From contig OZ023275.1 of NCBI GenBank assembly GCA_964007475.1, positions 39,799,381 to 39,863,380 of the forward strand: a stretch of DNA of 64,000 nucleotides, written 5' to 3'. Within the stretch, counting starts at the first letter, position 1; every line of letters begins with the position of its first letter. The notes under the pieces are model-generated. The model saw only the letters and a list, made by a program, of their open reading frames with translations. It did no database searches and was not told the origin of the DNA. Below, one piece after another: positions 39,692-51,299 of the stretch. A program made the position numbers and the translations under genes. The stretch comes from Hybos culiciformis. Its lineage: Eukaryota > Arthropoda > Insecta > Diptera > Hybotidae.

Positions 39692-41260
39692 CATACTTTT
39701 TATCTTTTTATTGCGCGCGGAAAACATTCTTTTTATTTTATTGAACTTTCGTGGCCTTTTTTTTATACATATATATATATTTTGCACAGTAAGAACGCAA
39801 ATGAAAAAAAAAAGGAAATTATTCCTTTCAAAAATTATTTTATTTAAATAACGAAAAAAAAAATGAAAAGTTTTTAATATCTTTTTCTTTTGCGCCATGA
39901 TGTTTCTGGCCTAAAGATATAATTAAAATAAATTTTTATTAAGAAATACTTTTCGAGGCTGAATTTTCCATGAAGGTGTGGGTACAATAAAAAAAAAACT
40001 ACAAGAATAAATTTGTAGTTGCGAGCAAATAAAATTTTTGCAATTCAAGTTTCACAATAATGTTTAGTTTTTTTTTTTCAAAAGCTAATCATTATATTAC
40101 TTATATCTTTATTTCAATCATTACGTCGATAAAGCTAAGACAGCTTTCTTTTTACGTATTTTTTTTATACAATTGTCTTGTTTGAATTCTATAGCAGTAT
40201 TTTATTTTACAGGCAGACGCTTTTAGAATATAAAATCAAGCAATTAGTTTAAGGCTTAATGGAAAAACTCCAATCTTGGAATAGCACTACGGAATGTTTT
40301 TAAGCTCTAAAATGATTTTCGATTTCTGATGGTCATCAAAAGTACATTTCTTTCGAATATCGAATAAAATGTGACATACTTATAAACAGAATGAAGGTAC
40401 ATAATAAATTAATAATGTGTTGTATTTAACAAATATTGACTATAGTCAATTTTTCATGAATAAATAAACTATATTTCCTTTTCAAAACTTTGTCATCATA
40501 CTATTTATTGTACAACTATTTATTGTATATAAATATATTAATCAAAAAAGTGAAACTATATCTTCTACGATATGATTTAGAAAGTCCGATCATCATCATC
40601 ATCAAAACGCACAGTTCTTTTGAACATCGAAGGAAATTTAACATTATGTCATAAACTTGATATGTTAAGGATAATGTATTTTTAGACTTTTCGTCTCGAA
40701 ACTATCCAATATTTCATGGACGATTTAATGTCAATTTACCATATACGCATATACCGTCAATGTAATCGCACCTCATATATAATATCCTATATATTTTTTA
40801 CACTAAAAAAAAGTAAAATAAAAAATTTATAATTTTTTTTCCTAGATGACATGAATTTAATAATAATAAAAAAAAAAATAAAAATAAATAAACAAACGAG
40901 AAAAACATTAATATTTTTCTATTACACAAGATAATAATAATCAAAAAAAAATAAATAAATTTAAGAATTATGATTATTTTATTAAATTTTATTTTTTTTT
41001 TTTATTTTTTATTTTTACCTTTCGTCTTTCTTCTTCCATTTTCTATAAATATTCTATATTTGTGTTTTTTTTTTTTATATTTAAATTTCTGTGTTGGTTA
41101 TGAAGGTTATTTTTCACTGATTTTATTCAAGTATTTTTTTTTTTACTTCATATTAAATATATAAATTTGCTCTTCAAAAATTTTATTTAAATATATGTAT
41201 ATATTTATTACTTTTTTTTAACACACAGAAAAAAAACGTTAAAAAAAAACGTTAAAAATA

Positions 41261-41300
41261 ACTTACGGTTCAGAGGACTCACATTAAAAATCATTCACAA
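41261..41300 (-). promoter_or_regulatory. Strong isolated 5' splice site; possible noncoding first exon
   Basis: The minus strand reads GAGTCCTCTGAACC|GTAAGTTATT, a full GTAAGT donor after a GC-richer 15 nt. There is no good acceptor directly upstream. It could end a 5' UTR exon that joins the 29304-29522 coding exon 12 kb further on, but no strong acceptor was found just before that ATG. Confidence 0.3.
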
Positions 41301-42143
41301 AAAGGAAAAAGGATTTTTCTTTAAATTTTTTATATTCCTCATTTAAATTTTTTTTTTAACTTTTTCCTTTACATTCTAAAAGATAAAAATAACTTTTTTT
41401 TTTTTTTTTTATCGTTTTATAGCCAGAACAAAAGAAGTATCAAATTTAATAACAAATTATAATTCACTTAAATATAAATTTTATCGTTTTTTTTTTTTTT
41501 TTTACTCAATTTTATTTTATTTTTGGTTCACTTTTTTTTTTATGATAATAATTTAGTTCTTTAGTTAAGTTTTTTTTTTTAAGAAAGTTGAAAAAAAAAA
41601 ATTTAAATAAATAAAAACTAAGGTTTTTTTATTTTATTCCTGTGTCCTGTAATTAGTTATAAAAAAGAATATTTTAATTCGAATTTTTTGTATTTTTTTT
41701 TTTAAATTATAAATGTTTGGAAAAAAAATATGTATTTATAGGATTTGAATAAATTTATATAAATTTTATACATTATGTATTATAATTAAAAAAAAAAGAT
41801 TAAAATATTAGGTACACTGAATTTGATAGTTTTATATAGAAAATTTTTTTATTTGAAAATTAATCGCTATCGCCGTTTATAATATCAGTGACAGTTTCTG
41901 CTAAGATTCGCATCATCAGTTCCTTTTCGATGTTTCGGCAACAAAATATCAATATTGTCAATGTTTTTAAATTTGAATTTTGCCACAAAAATTAAGAAAC
42001 AAAGTGGCTCTGAAACTGAATAAAACCGTGTAAGAACAACATAAAAATGTTTTTAATGCGTTGGGGATCGTTATGTTGTATTTAGTGCTATAGAATTTAG
42101 ATCACTAAATGGAGTATTATATGCGTCAATACACATGCAATCA

Positions 42144-42248
42144 TTTAGATGCATCTGCGTAAATAATGAAAAAATTTAGATGCATCAGCGTATATAATGA
42201 AAAAATTTAGATGCATCAGCGTAAATAATGAAATCACTTAGATGTTTC
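42144..42248. repeat. 31-bp tandem repeat, about 3.3 copies
   Basis: Unit TTTAGATGCATCAGCGTAAA plus TAATGAAAAAA, starting at 42144, 42175 and 42206, with a partial fourth at 42237. Copies differ at one to a few sites. A minisatellite lying about 150 bp before the foldback element. Confidence 0.85.
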
Positions 42249-42391
42249 GTATTGAATATTACGTAATACCTAAACAAACATAATATCTCTCACAATATTT
42301 CAATACAGCCAAATACAAAAAAAAAAAAGAGAAAAAATGAGAAGAAAAAATATTCTCTCTTTGCAACTACCTCTCCCCTACGCATTAAAAC

Positions 42392-42583
42392 AGTATATTG
42401 GATATGTAAACAAAATTTGTTATACAACTCGTTCTGTATTTACACAAAAATACATTGACACTTGTCAATTTATATCACTCGACCTTCGGTCTCGTGATAT
42501 AAGTATTGACTCGTGTCAATGTATTTTTGTGTATACAGAACTCTTAATTAATAACAAATTTAGTTTACATATTCAATAATCTA
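42392..42583. mobile_element. Foldback element: about 190-bp near-palindrome with a cUUCGg tetraloop
   Basis: The inner arms are 42432-42484 and 42488-42540. Left reads TTCTGTATTTACACAAAAAT and the right arm, reverse-complemented, TTCTGTATACACAAAAATAC, continuing to TATATCAC on both sides. The centre GACCTTCGGTC forms a stem closed by C-UUCG-G. The outer arms continue with GATATGTAAACAAAATTTGT against AATATGTAAACTAAATTTGT. Arm identity is high but imperfect. The 80-codon frame across it (42337-42579) is a by-product of the palindrome. Likely a foldback MITE; alternatives are a hairpin-RNA or miRNA-like source. Confidence 0.8.
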
Positions 42584-43453
42584 CTATTACCGCATTGTTC
42601 CAATTTTATAATTAATTAAAAAAAATAATAAAACAAGGAAAGGGTCATAAAAGGGTCATAAAAGCTATATAAACAAGGTAAAAAAGTTATAAACTGTATA
42701 TGTCAATGGTAAACCAATTTTTAAAAAATCTTCCGGTTCCACACAAAATAATATTTGGTTTCTGAAATATGTTTTTGCGGTTATTTATTAGTCACAATTT
42801 TTGGTGATTAATTCTTTGCATATAAGTTTCCGGAACATTTCTTCCAAAATTGCTTTACAGCCGTAGCTGTGCTCAAGACATTAGATTCGAATTACCAAAA
42901 ACAAGTTAAGAAAAATATGTAACGACCTAAACCCCACTCGACATAACACATATTATAAATTACGTTATTATTACACAGTCTTGCCATTTAACGTGTTTTT
43001 TTTTTCAAACCCTCACCTGAACAAATAAATTTACCTATTAAAATCATTTTTACTTTATCAAAATAAAAAAAAAAAAAAAATTAAATTTTATGTTCATGAC
43101 CTTTAAATATCAGTTGTGTAGGCGTCAGCCAAATTTAGTTATTAATAGGGAATTTATTATACAATATCATAATACAAATGTATAAAATATATACAATTTA
43201 TTCAATTAAATATTTTTCAAACATTTTCAATTCAACCTACATTATACAAAAAATTTTTATTTAATAAATTAATTACAAAACAAAAATTGTATATATATAG
43301 ATACTCTTTTTTTTTTTTCTATATTTAGTTATTCAATTCCATGGAATTTTTTTTCTTTTAAAATTCTTTAATTAACTTTATTTGCAATAAAACAAATTTT
43401 AAATATACTTGAAAATTACAAAGGTTTTTATATAAATACTATATAAGTTTACT

Positions 43454-43459
43454 TTTATT
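43454..43459 (-). terminator. Poly(A) signal AATAAA for the 43490-44212 gene
   Basis: TTTATT on the plus strand reads AATAAA on the minus strand, 31-36 nt after the stop codon; a second AATAAA lies at 43461-43466. The position fits a short 3' UTR. In such AT-rich DNA the hexamer occurs often by chance, so position is the main support. Confidence 0.35.
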
Positions 43460-43489
43460 TTTTATTATTTTCTCAATTATTGTGATAAT

Positions 43490-44212
43490 TTAAAAATTTT
43501 CACTAATACTATAAATTTTATTCGAATTTTTAATATTTTTTGGTTGAAAAAAATATTCATCATCATCTTCTGACGATGTTGTAATATCATAACAACTTTG
43601 TATTAATGATTCTTTTGCTTTGAAATCCTTATATGATTTTTCATCATTAATTAGTACGGTACGTTTTGGTATTGGTATTGGGGTGATGGGTGGCGCAACT
43701 TCGGGAAATATTTTATTATCTGATGTAATTTTTTTTAATAATAAATTTAATTGTTTTTGATTTAGATCTTTTAAATTTTGCTGTGTCTGTAATAATGTGG
43801 CAGTATTTGTTTCAGTTAAATTTAAATTTGAATTAATTATAAATTGATCTTCAATTTTATGATGAATAGTTGGTATAATAGAAGTTGAATTAGATTTAAT
43901 TTTTAATAAATTCGTTGAATTATTTATAATATTAGTTGCAGTAGTACTAACAATTTTATTATTATTATTATTTTGATTAGTATTATTATCAATTAATTGT
44001 TTATTATTATTATTATTATTATTAGTTTTTTTATTATTTTGTTGTGATTTTTGTTTAATCGGTGATTCAGTTAATTTTTCATTAATTTGTCGTTGATAAG
44101 ATTCACGAATTTGTGTTGCTGTTGATGGAGCAGAACTATGCACACATCCTTGAAAAAAATCCAATGCTTCGTATAATATAAAACATAGTCCAAGGACAAC
44201 AAATGTCTCCAT
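43490..44212 (-). CDS. Intronless 240-aa protein: N-terminal hydrophobic anchor, Asn-rich middle, acidic tail; function unknown
   Basis: Seen: the ATG at 44212 is in good context (GAAATGG). The frame could be extended 9 codons upstream only through a TTG, so the ATG is preferred. Residues 4-20 (FVVLGLCFILYEALDFF) form one hydrophobic segment, a signal anchor or uncleaved signal. Residues 31-57 are polar, 58-86 are asparagine-rich with runs of seven and five N, and 87-160 are N/T/L/Q-rich. A proline-rich stretch sits at 170-182 (PEVAPPITPIPIPK). The tail is polar and acidic (DEKSYKDFKAKESL; SSEDDDEYFF at 213-222). The frame ends at TAA 43490, and AATAAA signals follow at 43459-43454 and just beyond. 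The Asn run is encoded by AAT/AAC repeats. Inference: a membrane-anchored protein with a disordered chain, or a fast-evolving lineage-specific gene. The balanced codons in the last 70 residues argue that the C-terminus is under constraint. No known family recognised. Confidence 0.7.
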   Translation of the reverse strand: METFVVLGLCFILYEALDFFQGCVHSSAPSTATQIRESYQRQINEKLTESPIKQKSQQNNKKTNNNNNNNKQLIDNNTNQNNNNNKIVSTTATNIINNSTNLLKIKSNSTSIIPTIHHKIEDQFIINSNLNLTETNTATLLQTQQNLKDLNQKQLNLLLKKITSDNKIFPEVAPPITPIPIPKRTVLINDEKSYKDFKAKESLIQSCYDITTSSEDDDEYFFQPKNIKNSNKIYSISENF

Positions 44213-44217
44213 TTCAT
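44071..44217 (-). other. Overlapping out-of-frame upstream ORF (48 codons)
   Basis: An ATG five bases before the chosen start (ATGAAATGG) opens a different frame that overlaps the main ORF and stops at 44071. Its context is weaker (T at -3) than that of the main ATG (A at -3, G at +4). By the scanning model this arrangement allows leaky initiation at either ATG. The reading is seen directly; any regulatory role is inference. Confidence 0.4.
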
Positions 44218-46287
44218 TTAGAGGAAGTTGGGTGCACAAAAAAAAATTTTTTTAATTATAGGTTGGAAACAAAAAAAAATTAAAAAATAATAATTAAAAA
44301 TGAAAAAAAAAAAATGTAACTAGGATAAAATAAAAATTTTAACAAAAAACAAAAAAATAAATTAAACTTAAAAAATTATAGAGCGCGTAATTTAAATTCT
44401 TGTTTTTTATGTGCACATTTTTATCCGTGTTTTTTTTTTTCCGTCTTCTTTATTATACTTAATACTTAAGCTCTTTAATTTTGCACTTAACAATTTTCTT
44501 CTTGATTACTTTTTTTTTCCCTTGTTCTAAGTTAATGTTTGATGTTATTTTGTTTTTTGTTATATTTATTTAGTTTTTTTCGTATGTAATTCTATTTCTT
44601 TAAAAATTTTATTTGAAAAAAATGTTTCTTGAATAATAAACATTATTTCTTAATATAAAACTATACATTAAATTTATTTTTTCTTTTCTTTTGAATGCGA
44701 TTAAATGTTGTTGAATCCTATAAAACAAAATAAATACAAACTTGAAAAATTAAAAAAAAACAAGAAAAGAATATTCTGCTTCCAAGTTTTGTTAGAAATT
44801 TCTCACTTTAGACAGTATGACGACGATTGAACTAATTTTGTTTTTTAACTGAAACAAAGATCCCAAACCTCTATAGCAAAGCATTAGAACCAAAGAAAAG
44901 ATATAATTATCATTTTCAAGTTTATTCGAACTACATTATGCAAAAAAACAGGACATATTTATACTTAATAATAGTTTTAGAAAATTTTATTGTCAACATA
45001 CACAATAAATCTTTTTTGTAGAAAAAATTTTAAAAGATTTTTTTTATTTCAAGTTTATGTTAAATAAAATCATTCCAAAGAATAAATATAACAAAAAAAT
45101 GTATATATAAAATCCACTTCAACCACATTTACCCATACTTCAAAAAACTAATCGAAATATCTCCATATGTGCATATATATAAATTCTGAAGGCTTGGTGG
45201 TAATAATCCTTCCAACAATGATTCTAAATATTTCATTTGAGCTTTTCTTTATTTCAATCAATATTTTTTTTTTTGTTTAATCATTATTTTTTATTGGAAA
45301 AATAAAAATAAAAAACTCATCTTCTGAACACTTAAAAGCAAAAATATACAAGCAAAGTATGTATATATATAAAAAAAAATCCATTTGTTAAGTCCTTCAA
45401 AATAAAAATAATTTCAGTTTATCCTTTTTTTTTTAAAAATGAAAATAAAAAAAGGATAATATTTATGTATGTATGTATTTCCTATAATTATATTTTTTCT
45501 CCATGCGAAATTAAAGGATTATTAAAAAAAAAAAAAATAGTAATAATAATGAAGGCAAAAATTGTTTTTATTGATTATAAATGTTAAATTACTCGAGAAG
45601 AAAATATTTTCTACTCACAAGAGTCATATATATATAACTACAATAATAGAACTATGAAAATTCATTTTCATTTTAAAATTTTTTATTTTTGTTCTTCTTT
45701 TTCACAATACAAAAACATTTTTCAAACCAAATATGTGTTTTTCTTTATAACTACATCATACGTATCTATTTATGGTTAAAAGGAAAATGAAAATAAAAAA
45801 AAATTTTAATCTAAATATAAAAAAAAAAAATTGATATTTTCCTCTCATGAACTTATTTTAAAAAAAAATTTTCCTGCTTCGAAATTTTGCACTGTAAGTA
45901 TTGTAGAGATGTTGTACACACTGCGAACTAAGTAAGTATATAAATTTTTGGATTTTATTTGTTTTTAATGCTATAAGCTTAAAAAAAATCAAAAATCACG
46001 TTGCAATTAAAATGGTTTTGTATTTTTGTATATATGAAAAGAATTCTTACAAAAAAAAAAAAAATAGCTTTTGTGGAACAAATTCTCGATAAAAGTATTT
46101 TCCTTTTTCTTCGAATTGTTATATATGAATGTTAACAATATAATGTTGTTAATAATATAGGATTGATTCGAATATATACATGAATTCTCAAAATTTATTT
46201 AGTTAATACAGAAATAATGATTTTTAGCTTTTAAAAGGAAATGTACAGTAAATGTACATTCTCTCTACCAGATTGAAGATAGTACGA
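44218..46287. other. No gene seen: upstream flank of the 240-aa ORF
   Basis: AT-rich. The promoter of the minus-strand gene should lie in its first kilobase but no core motif could be assigned. Confidence 0.5.
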
Positions 46288-46509
46288 TTAATATAAATCC
46301 GTCTTAGTCTCAGATTCCGCACCTGTTTCCCTTTCATCTCGAGTAATAATTGTGTTTTCTATAGTGTGAACTATCATTGCAAAAAATTTGCAGAAAGATT
46401 CGATCAGCATTATAATTTTTGTTTCAAATTCTAAGCCTTCAATACCAAAATCTATTATAATTTCTGCTATAAAGCCTTTAAATTTTAACTCAAACTTTGT
46501 TTTTAAATA
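46288..46509 (-). CDS. Possible C-terminal coding segment (73 open codons), unrecognised
   Basis: The minus-strand frame is open from 46509 to TAA 46288. It includes FIAEIIIDFGIEGLEFETK and ends TRDERETGAESETKTDLY, with D/E/R/G codons unlike chance AT-rich frames. The first internal ATG is at 46410 (40 codons). No clear branch site or pyrimidine tract precedes it. It could be a terminal exon of a gene to the right, an eroded mobile-element frame, or chance. Confidence 0.2.
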   Translation of the reverse strand, partial: YLKTKFELKFKGFIAEIIIDFGIEGLEFETKIIMLIESFCKFFAMIVHTIENTIITRDERETGAESETKTDLY

Positions 46510-49500
46510 TTATTAAGTACTTTTTTCTCTCCAAAAAAACTTAATACAAAATTTGCTTTATGCCTACAACCAAAATATAATTTATTTTGCAGTGTTTTTA
46601 TGTACGTATTTTAGAAATTGGACATGCAATTAAATAGAAAGCATAGATAACATAAATTTTAAATTTATTAACACTATAAAAATTTCATATCTAGTTTTTT
46701 CAGTTGAATTCTACAGATACTTTTTACTTGAAAAGTTTATATAAAATATACTTATCTATAAAAAAAAATATATAATATTATATATATTATCTTGTATGTT
46801 TTACGTACATGAAGTTTTAGTAGTTATATACCTACATAGTATGTATAGTATATATTAATAAAAGATGAATCTATATTATAAAAATGTTATATTCATACGT
46901 TAAAGTTAAGCGAAGTGGAAGGAAACATTTTCATGTCCTGGATTATTATATACACATACACTATTCTTCTATGTATATATATAATTTGTATATTAACATA
47001 TGAGATATACATAAAAATATGTAAATATTATGCATAAAAAGCATAGTTTTATAATATATATAATCCAGAATAATTGAAATTCTAAGCTCGTTTATACAAT
47101 GTGTATGTATGTATGTATATACATAATGTTTGTTTTTATATATGTAAGATATATATATAACGTTATATAGACTTTTATAACATTATACTAAATATTTTGT
47201 ATATTCATGAAAATAGATTTTCAAAATTTTTTAAACAAAAAAAAAAAAAAAAAAAGAGGCTACATACATGTAGGGTGCACAGCACAATTAATTTTATATA
47301 TTTTCTGGTAATACTTAATTTAAATTTTTAAAAATAATTATTATGCCCTCTAATCTTATATACTTTAAATAGAAAAATGTATAATTTCTTTTGAATTGAA
47401 ATTTAAAATCTGTAGACAGAAGAGTAAATAACATAGAATAGTTCCGTGGTAGTGCAGCTATATATGTGTAGAAATATTATAATAATATAATTAATGGATT
47501 AATTAAATAGTAATTAACATAAAAATCCATTTGTTTTCTAATCGTTATAACAAAATTTCAGCTCGATTACTGGATGTGGGTTTTCAAGGAATTTCAAGAT
47601 AGCGAGAGACTAAAAATAGTACTGAAACACAACAAATGAAAATCGTTAAAAAATCCCATATAAAGGATTTATATTAAAAACTTTGTTTTTATGGTTTAGT
47701 CGCCTACAAAACACATTACACTTTGAACATAATTTTAATAACTCATATACAAATAGTTGATTTTATTATCTACTTTTATGTGAAATAAATAATTATTTTA
47801 TCAGGTTTCAAAAAGAAAAAACTTAATTAAGCTTTCAATATAAATATATACTTAATGCACGTATATAAAAATTTTATTGCTTGTTTTCATGAATATTCAT
47901 TTCGTTCTTATAAAATGAATTCAGTCTGTATATTAAGCATTATATTTTGCGTAACTTTTATGCTTCAATTTCATAAACTTTCAATTATCTTGTAATTAAA
48001 ATTATATATATAAATATAACCTTACACACCAAAGTTTAATGTTTAGCAAATATAATAAATAATAACGTACAATTTAATTACCAAAGGTATACACAGTTTC
48101 TAAAGTAAATAATCGAAAAATTAATGTTACAACATTTTCCATTTTATATTAATAAATTTTCTCGAAAAACATACAAAAAAAAATTTCTTGTCATTATTAT
48201 TTTTATTATTCTATCACAAAAGTTTTATGTCTCCAGACATCTTATTATTATTATTATTATTAATATTATTATTGTTATAAATTTTGTTTCCAATTAGATG
48301 AGATAACATAACAGGAGGGCATCACATGTGTAACATACAAAAAAAAATTAGTTATGAAAAAAAATATTTGTCCTTATAATGTGATTTCTATTATAAGTTT
48401 TAATATATAATGAAGAATAGAGATTTTTCATGTCGCGCGCCGATCATTCCCTCAAGATAACATACAAAAAAGTTATTATTAATTATTTCTCTTCAAACAA
48501 TTATTATCATGTCAAATTTGATTAATTATTATTAAAATTATTGTTATATAATGTTAATAAAAAAAAAATTAATGTCAACATAAAAGGATATTATTTCTCT
48601 ATTATAGGCGGGCGCATCATAGGGAAGCTAATAAAATAAATGTAATTTTAAGTTTTAGTTTCTATCCGTTGACATCTATCCATTACAGTATATACATCAA
48701 AATCTAACAACAGGACACCAACTTAGATTTATATTAGTTCTTTTATTTTGTCTAAAAATAAGTTCAATTTAATAAACCTATAGTTTTGGTGAAAAATCGT
48801 ATCGCATATCGTATCTCTGCATTATTGTATTTTAGAGAATGATTTGGTAAATTACAACAAGCTGCCTAAACAAAGATTTTCTTTATTTTTTCATAATGGA
48901 TGTATGGCATGATTTAGGGATTTTATTTGTAAAGCTCTTAAGTAAATTAAGTCGAAAAAATGAAAAATAAAAATAGCTGAATAATCTGGCATTTGAAAAA
49001 TTAAAGTATTGCAGAATGACAATTTAACACAAATATCTAGAATTAAATTTAGTAAATGATATGATAATAAAAATCATCATTAAAATTCTTTTAATATATA
49101 TAGCCCACAAAAAATTTATAATTCAAATGATAAACACAATTTTCATTATTTAATATTAATAAATTAAGGAAAGTGAAAATAATAACATTTAAGATTTGTA
49201 ACTTTGTTAAATTTAACATTTAACTATCCTACTTTTATGTTTTGTATATCTAAAAGTTACCACAAATGATATTCTTAACATATATTTATGTATATTATGT
49301 AGAAAAATTCTTCTTAAACAACAATAAAATTATATGTACATAAATAGGACAGGTATATACATTATGGTACGATGTAATGTACATATTTATGTACCTATTA
49401 GGATTTGTAAATGCTCTGGAAGAAGTGAATATATTGAATTTTATTTAAAATTTGTTACACTCTTAAAAATATTTTAATGTTTGAAAAAAATTTATGATTT

Positions 49501-50993
49501 TTCAAGTATAATATGAGAAAATATAAATGTTTACCCGATTCGATGATGTAGGTATAAAGTTGAAATTTTTTTTATCTGTTTGCTAAAAATTTTAGGATTA
49601 ATTAAATTTGATATACTAAATGTTCAAGATTATTTTTATTCAAATACCCGCAGTTTTTTGCATGAACCCGTTGTGAAAAATCTGAAATTTTAGAGTGCTT
49701 TATAATATCTAACAAATATAAAGGAAAACTTTGAAATGAATGAATTAGAAAGGTTAGAAGAATATAAACAATTTATACATATAAATTTATGGGTTTAAAA
49801 TTAAAAGAAAATTTCATTTTACAAATTTACATTATGATGCACATAATGTTTCCTAAATTTTATATTACACAGACAAACTATAAGGAAGAAAGATTAAGTG
49901 TGAAAAGTCTAATATTATCGGTTTAAAAGATTTAAGTGGTATGCATGTACCATTAGATATGTATATATACAGGAAAATTTATGTGTCTGAATAAACGAAT
50001 AAAAATGTATCAAATACCATCAGAGAAATAATATTTAAAAAAAAATATATAGACATTACATATTATATACCAACATTAGGTACAAAAGGCTTATCAAATG
50101 AATTTTTAAAAATAATATACATTATCTGTAACATAAGTTTAATAGAATCAGTTGGTATCCAGTATTGCTAACATCAACCCACAAATTAATTATGATTGTT
50201 TTGCTGAAAATTACAAAACAAACTTACAATATTCCCTTGATGAATTTGTAAGAGATTTATATTGAATTTATAAAGTTAAAAAATGTTTTCTTAAGTTGAA
50301 AAAGTTTAAATTTAAATTTAGTCTTATTGAGTAACTAAAAAAGAAAATTTTTTTTTGCAGATTTAGCTATGAATATACATACTTAAACATAAGCATACTA
50401 TTTATACAAACAAAAAAAAGAAGCATAGAAAAGATTCATTTGAAACAAGTGTCCATTTTAAAGAATATTAAATTTTTATTTATTTTTGTATTTTTTTTTA
50501 TTTCTTCTATTTGATATAAATATTTGCAAAAAACATTTTTGATTGGGAGAATTTATATATACAAATATATATATTTTCCCTTAACATTTTGATAATATTT
50601 ATATATTTTATTTGGTACAGTAAGTAAAATGTCTACAGAGACCTTAACACTTAATTTAGAAGTTTTGGAAAAAAAAGGGTTAAATCAAATTGAAATAAAA
50701 TTTTATATAATCAGTTTTTGAATTGATTACAATTATATTATTGTTTATGTGATTTTATCTGAATTTTTCTTTATGTGAAATTCAATTTCAAATTCAATTT
50801 ATTGAAACAAAAATAAATATAATTTATTTATTTTTTATTATTATTATTTTTTTTTTTTGAATAATAAAATATTCATTTACTGCGGGTTTCATTGAAAACG
50901 ATATTATTAAAATGTCAATATTGTTAAAAAAAATATGTATATATGTATCTTAAAATTCTTTGTATTATGTTTTATGTATTTTTTTCCATTCAG
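46510..50993. other. No gene seen: AT-rich noncoding
   Basis: Includes two short GC-rich spots (TGTCGCGCGCCGATCATTCC near 48431 and GGCGGGCGCATCATAGGG near 48607) with no frame, and GTAT microsatellites near 47100. Confidence 0.55.
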
Positions 50994-51299
50994 AACCAAT
51001 TTATTTAATACCTAGCTTTTACTAAATACCATGGGTGGCCAAGACGTCGACAGCGAATCCATTTCTATCGCCCGCTTTTCTTTCTTCTTAGATAAATTTT
51101 TAAAACTTCATATTAAATGGTTGGTTAGTGCTAACATGAATTTGAAAATATGTACGTCTAAATCCGAACAGAAAATCCGAACAGAAAATCATCTGAATAT
51201 GATCAATATGCTGGTTATAAAAAGACATAAATGTATAATTGAATCTAACAACATCTGTGCTGCTAAATATTAAAAATAATTTTATTTATTACATAATAA
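50994..51299 (+). CDS. Possible terminal exon: 80-aa ORF (51031-51273) with upstream 3' splice site and AATAAA
   Basis: Seen: a strong acceptor (GTATTTTTTTCCATTCAG) ends at 50993. Stops in all frames follow, then ACCATGGGT, an ideal start context, at 51031. The first 20 codons are GC-rich (MGGQDVDSESISIARF) and stand out sharply; the remaining 60 codons are AT-rich and less convincing. It contains a 14-bp direct duplication near 51168 (ATCCGAACAGAAAA twice). Stop at 51273; AATAAA at 51294. No family recognised and no signal peptide. The first part may be the only real coding portion, or the whole may be a fossil of a mobile element. Confidence 0.3.

Larger units (their letters stand above)
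33747..41260. other. No convincing gene: AT-rich noncoding with microsatellites
   Basis: Long poly-A/T tracts, an (AAT)n run near 36901 and the (TA)n tract. Only the 16-nt exon-like signal at 34108 stands out. A plus-strand acceptor at about 38354 is followed by QCDLTKLLCG but then by T-rich sequence. Confidence 0.5.

Noticed and set aside
39614..39898. 94-codon minus-strand ORF
   Set aside because: Its last 30 residues are the Y-I translation of the (TA)n microsatellite; the rest is K/F/N-rich.
42337..42579. 80-codon plus-strand ORF
   Set aside because: It is the translation of the palindromic foldback element, with no family features.
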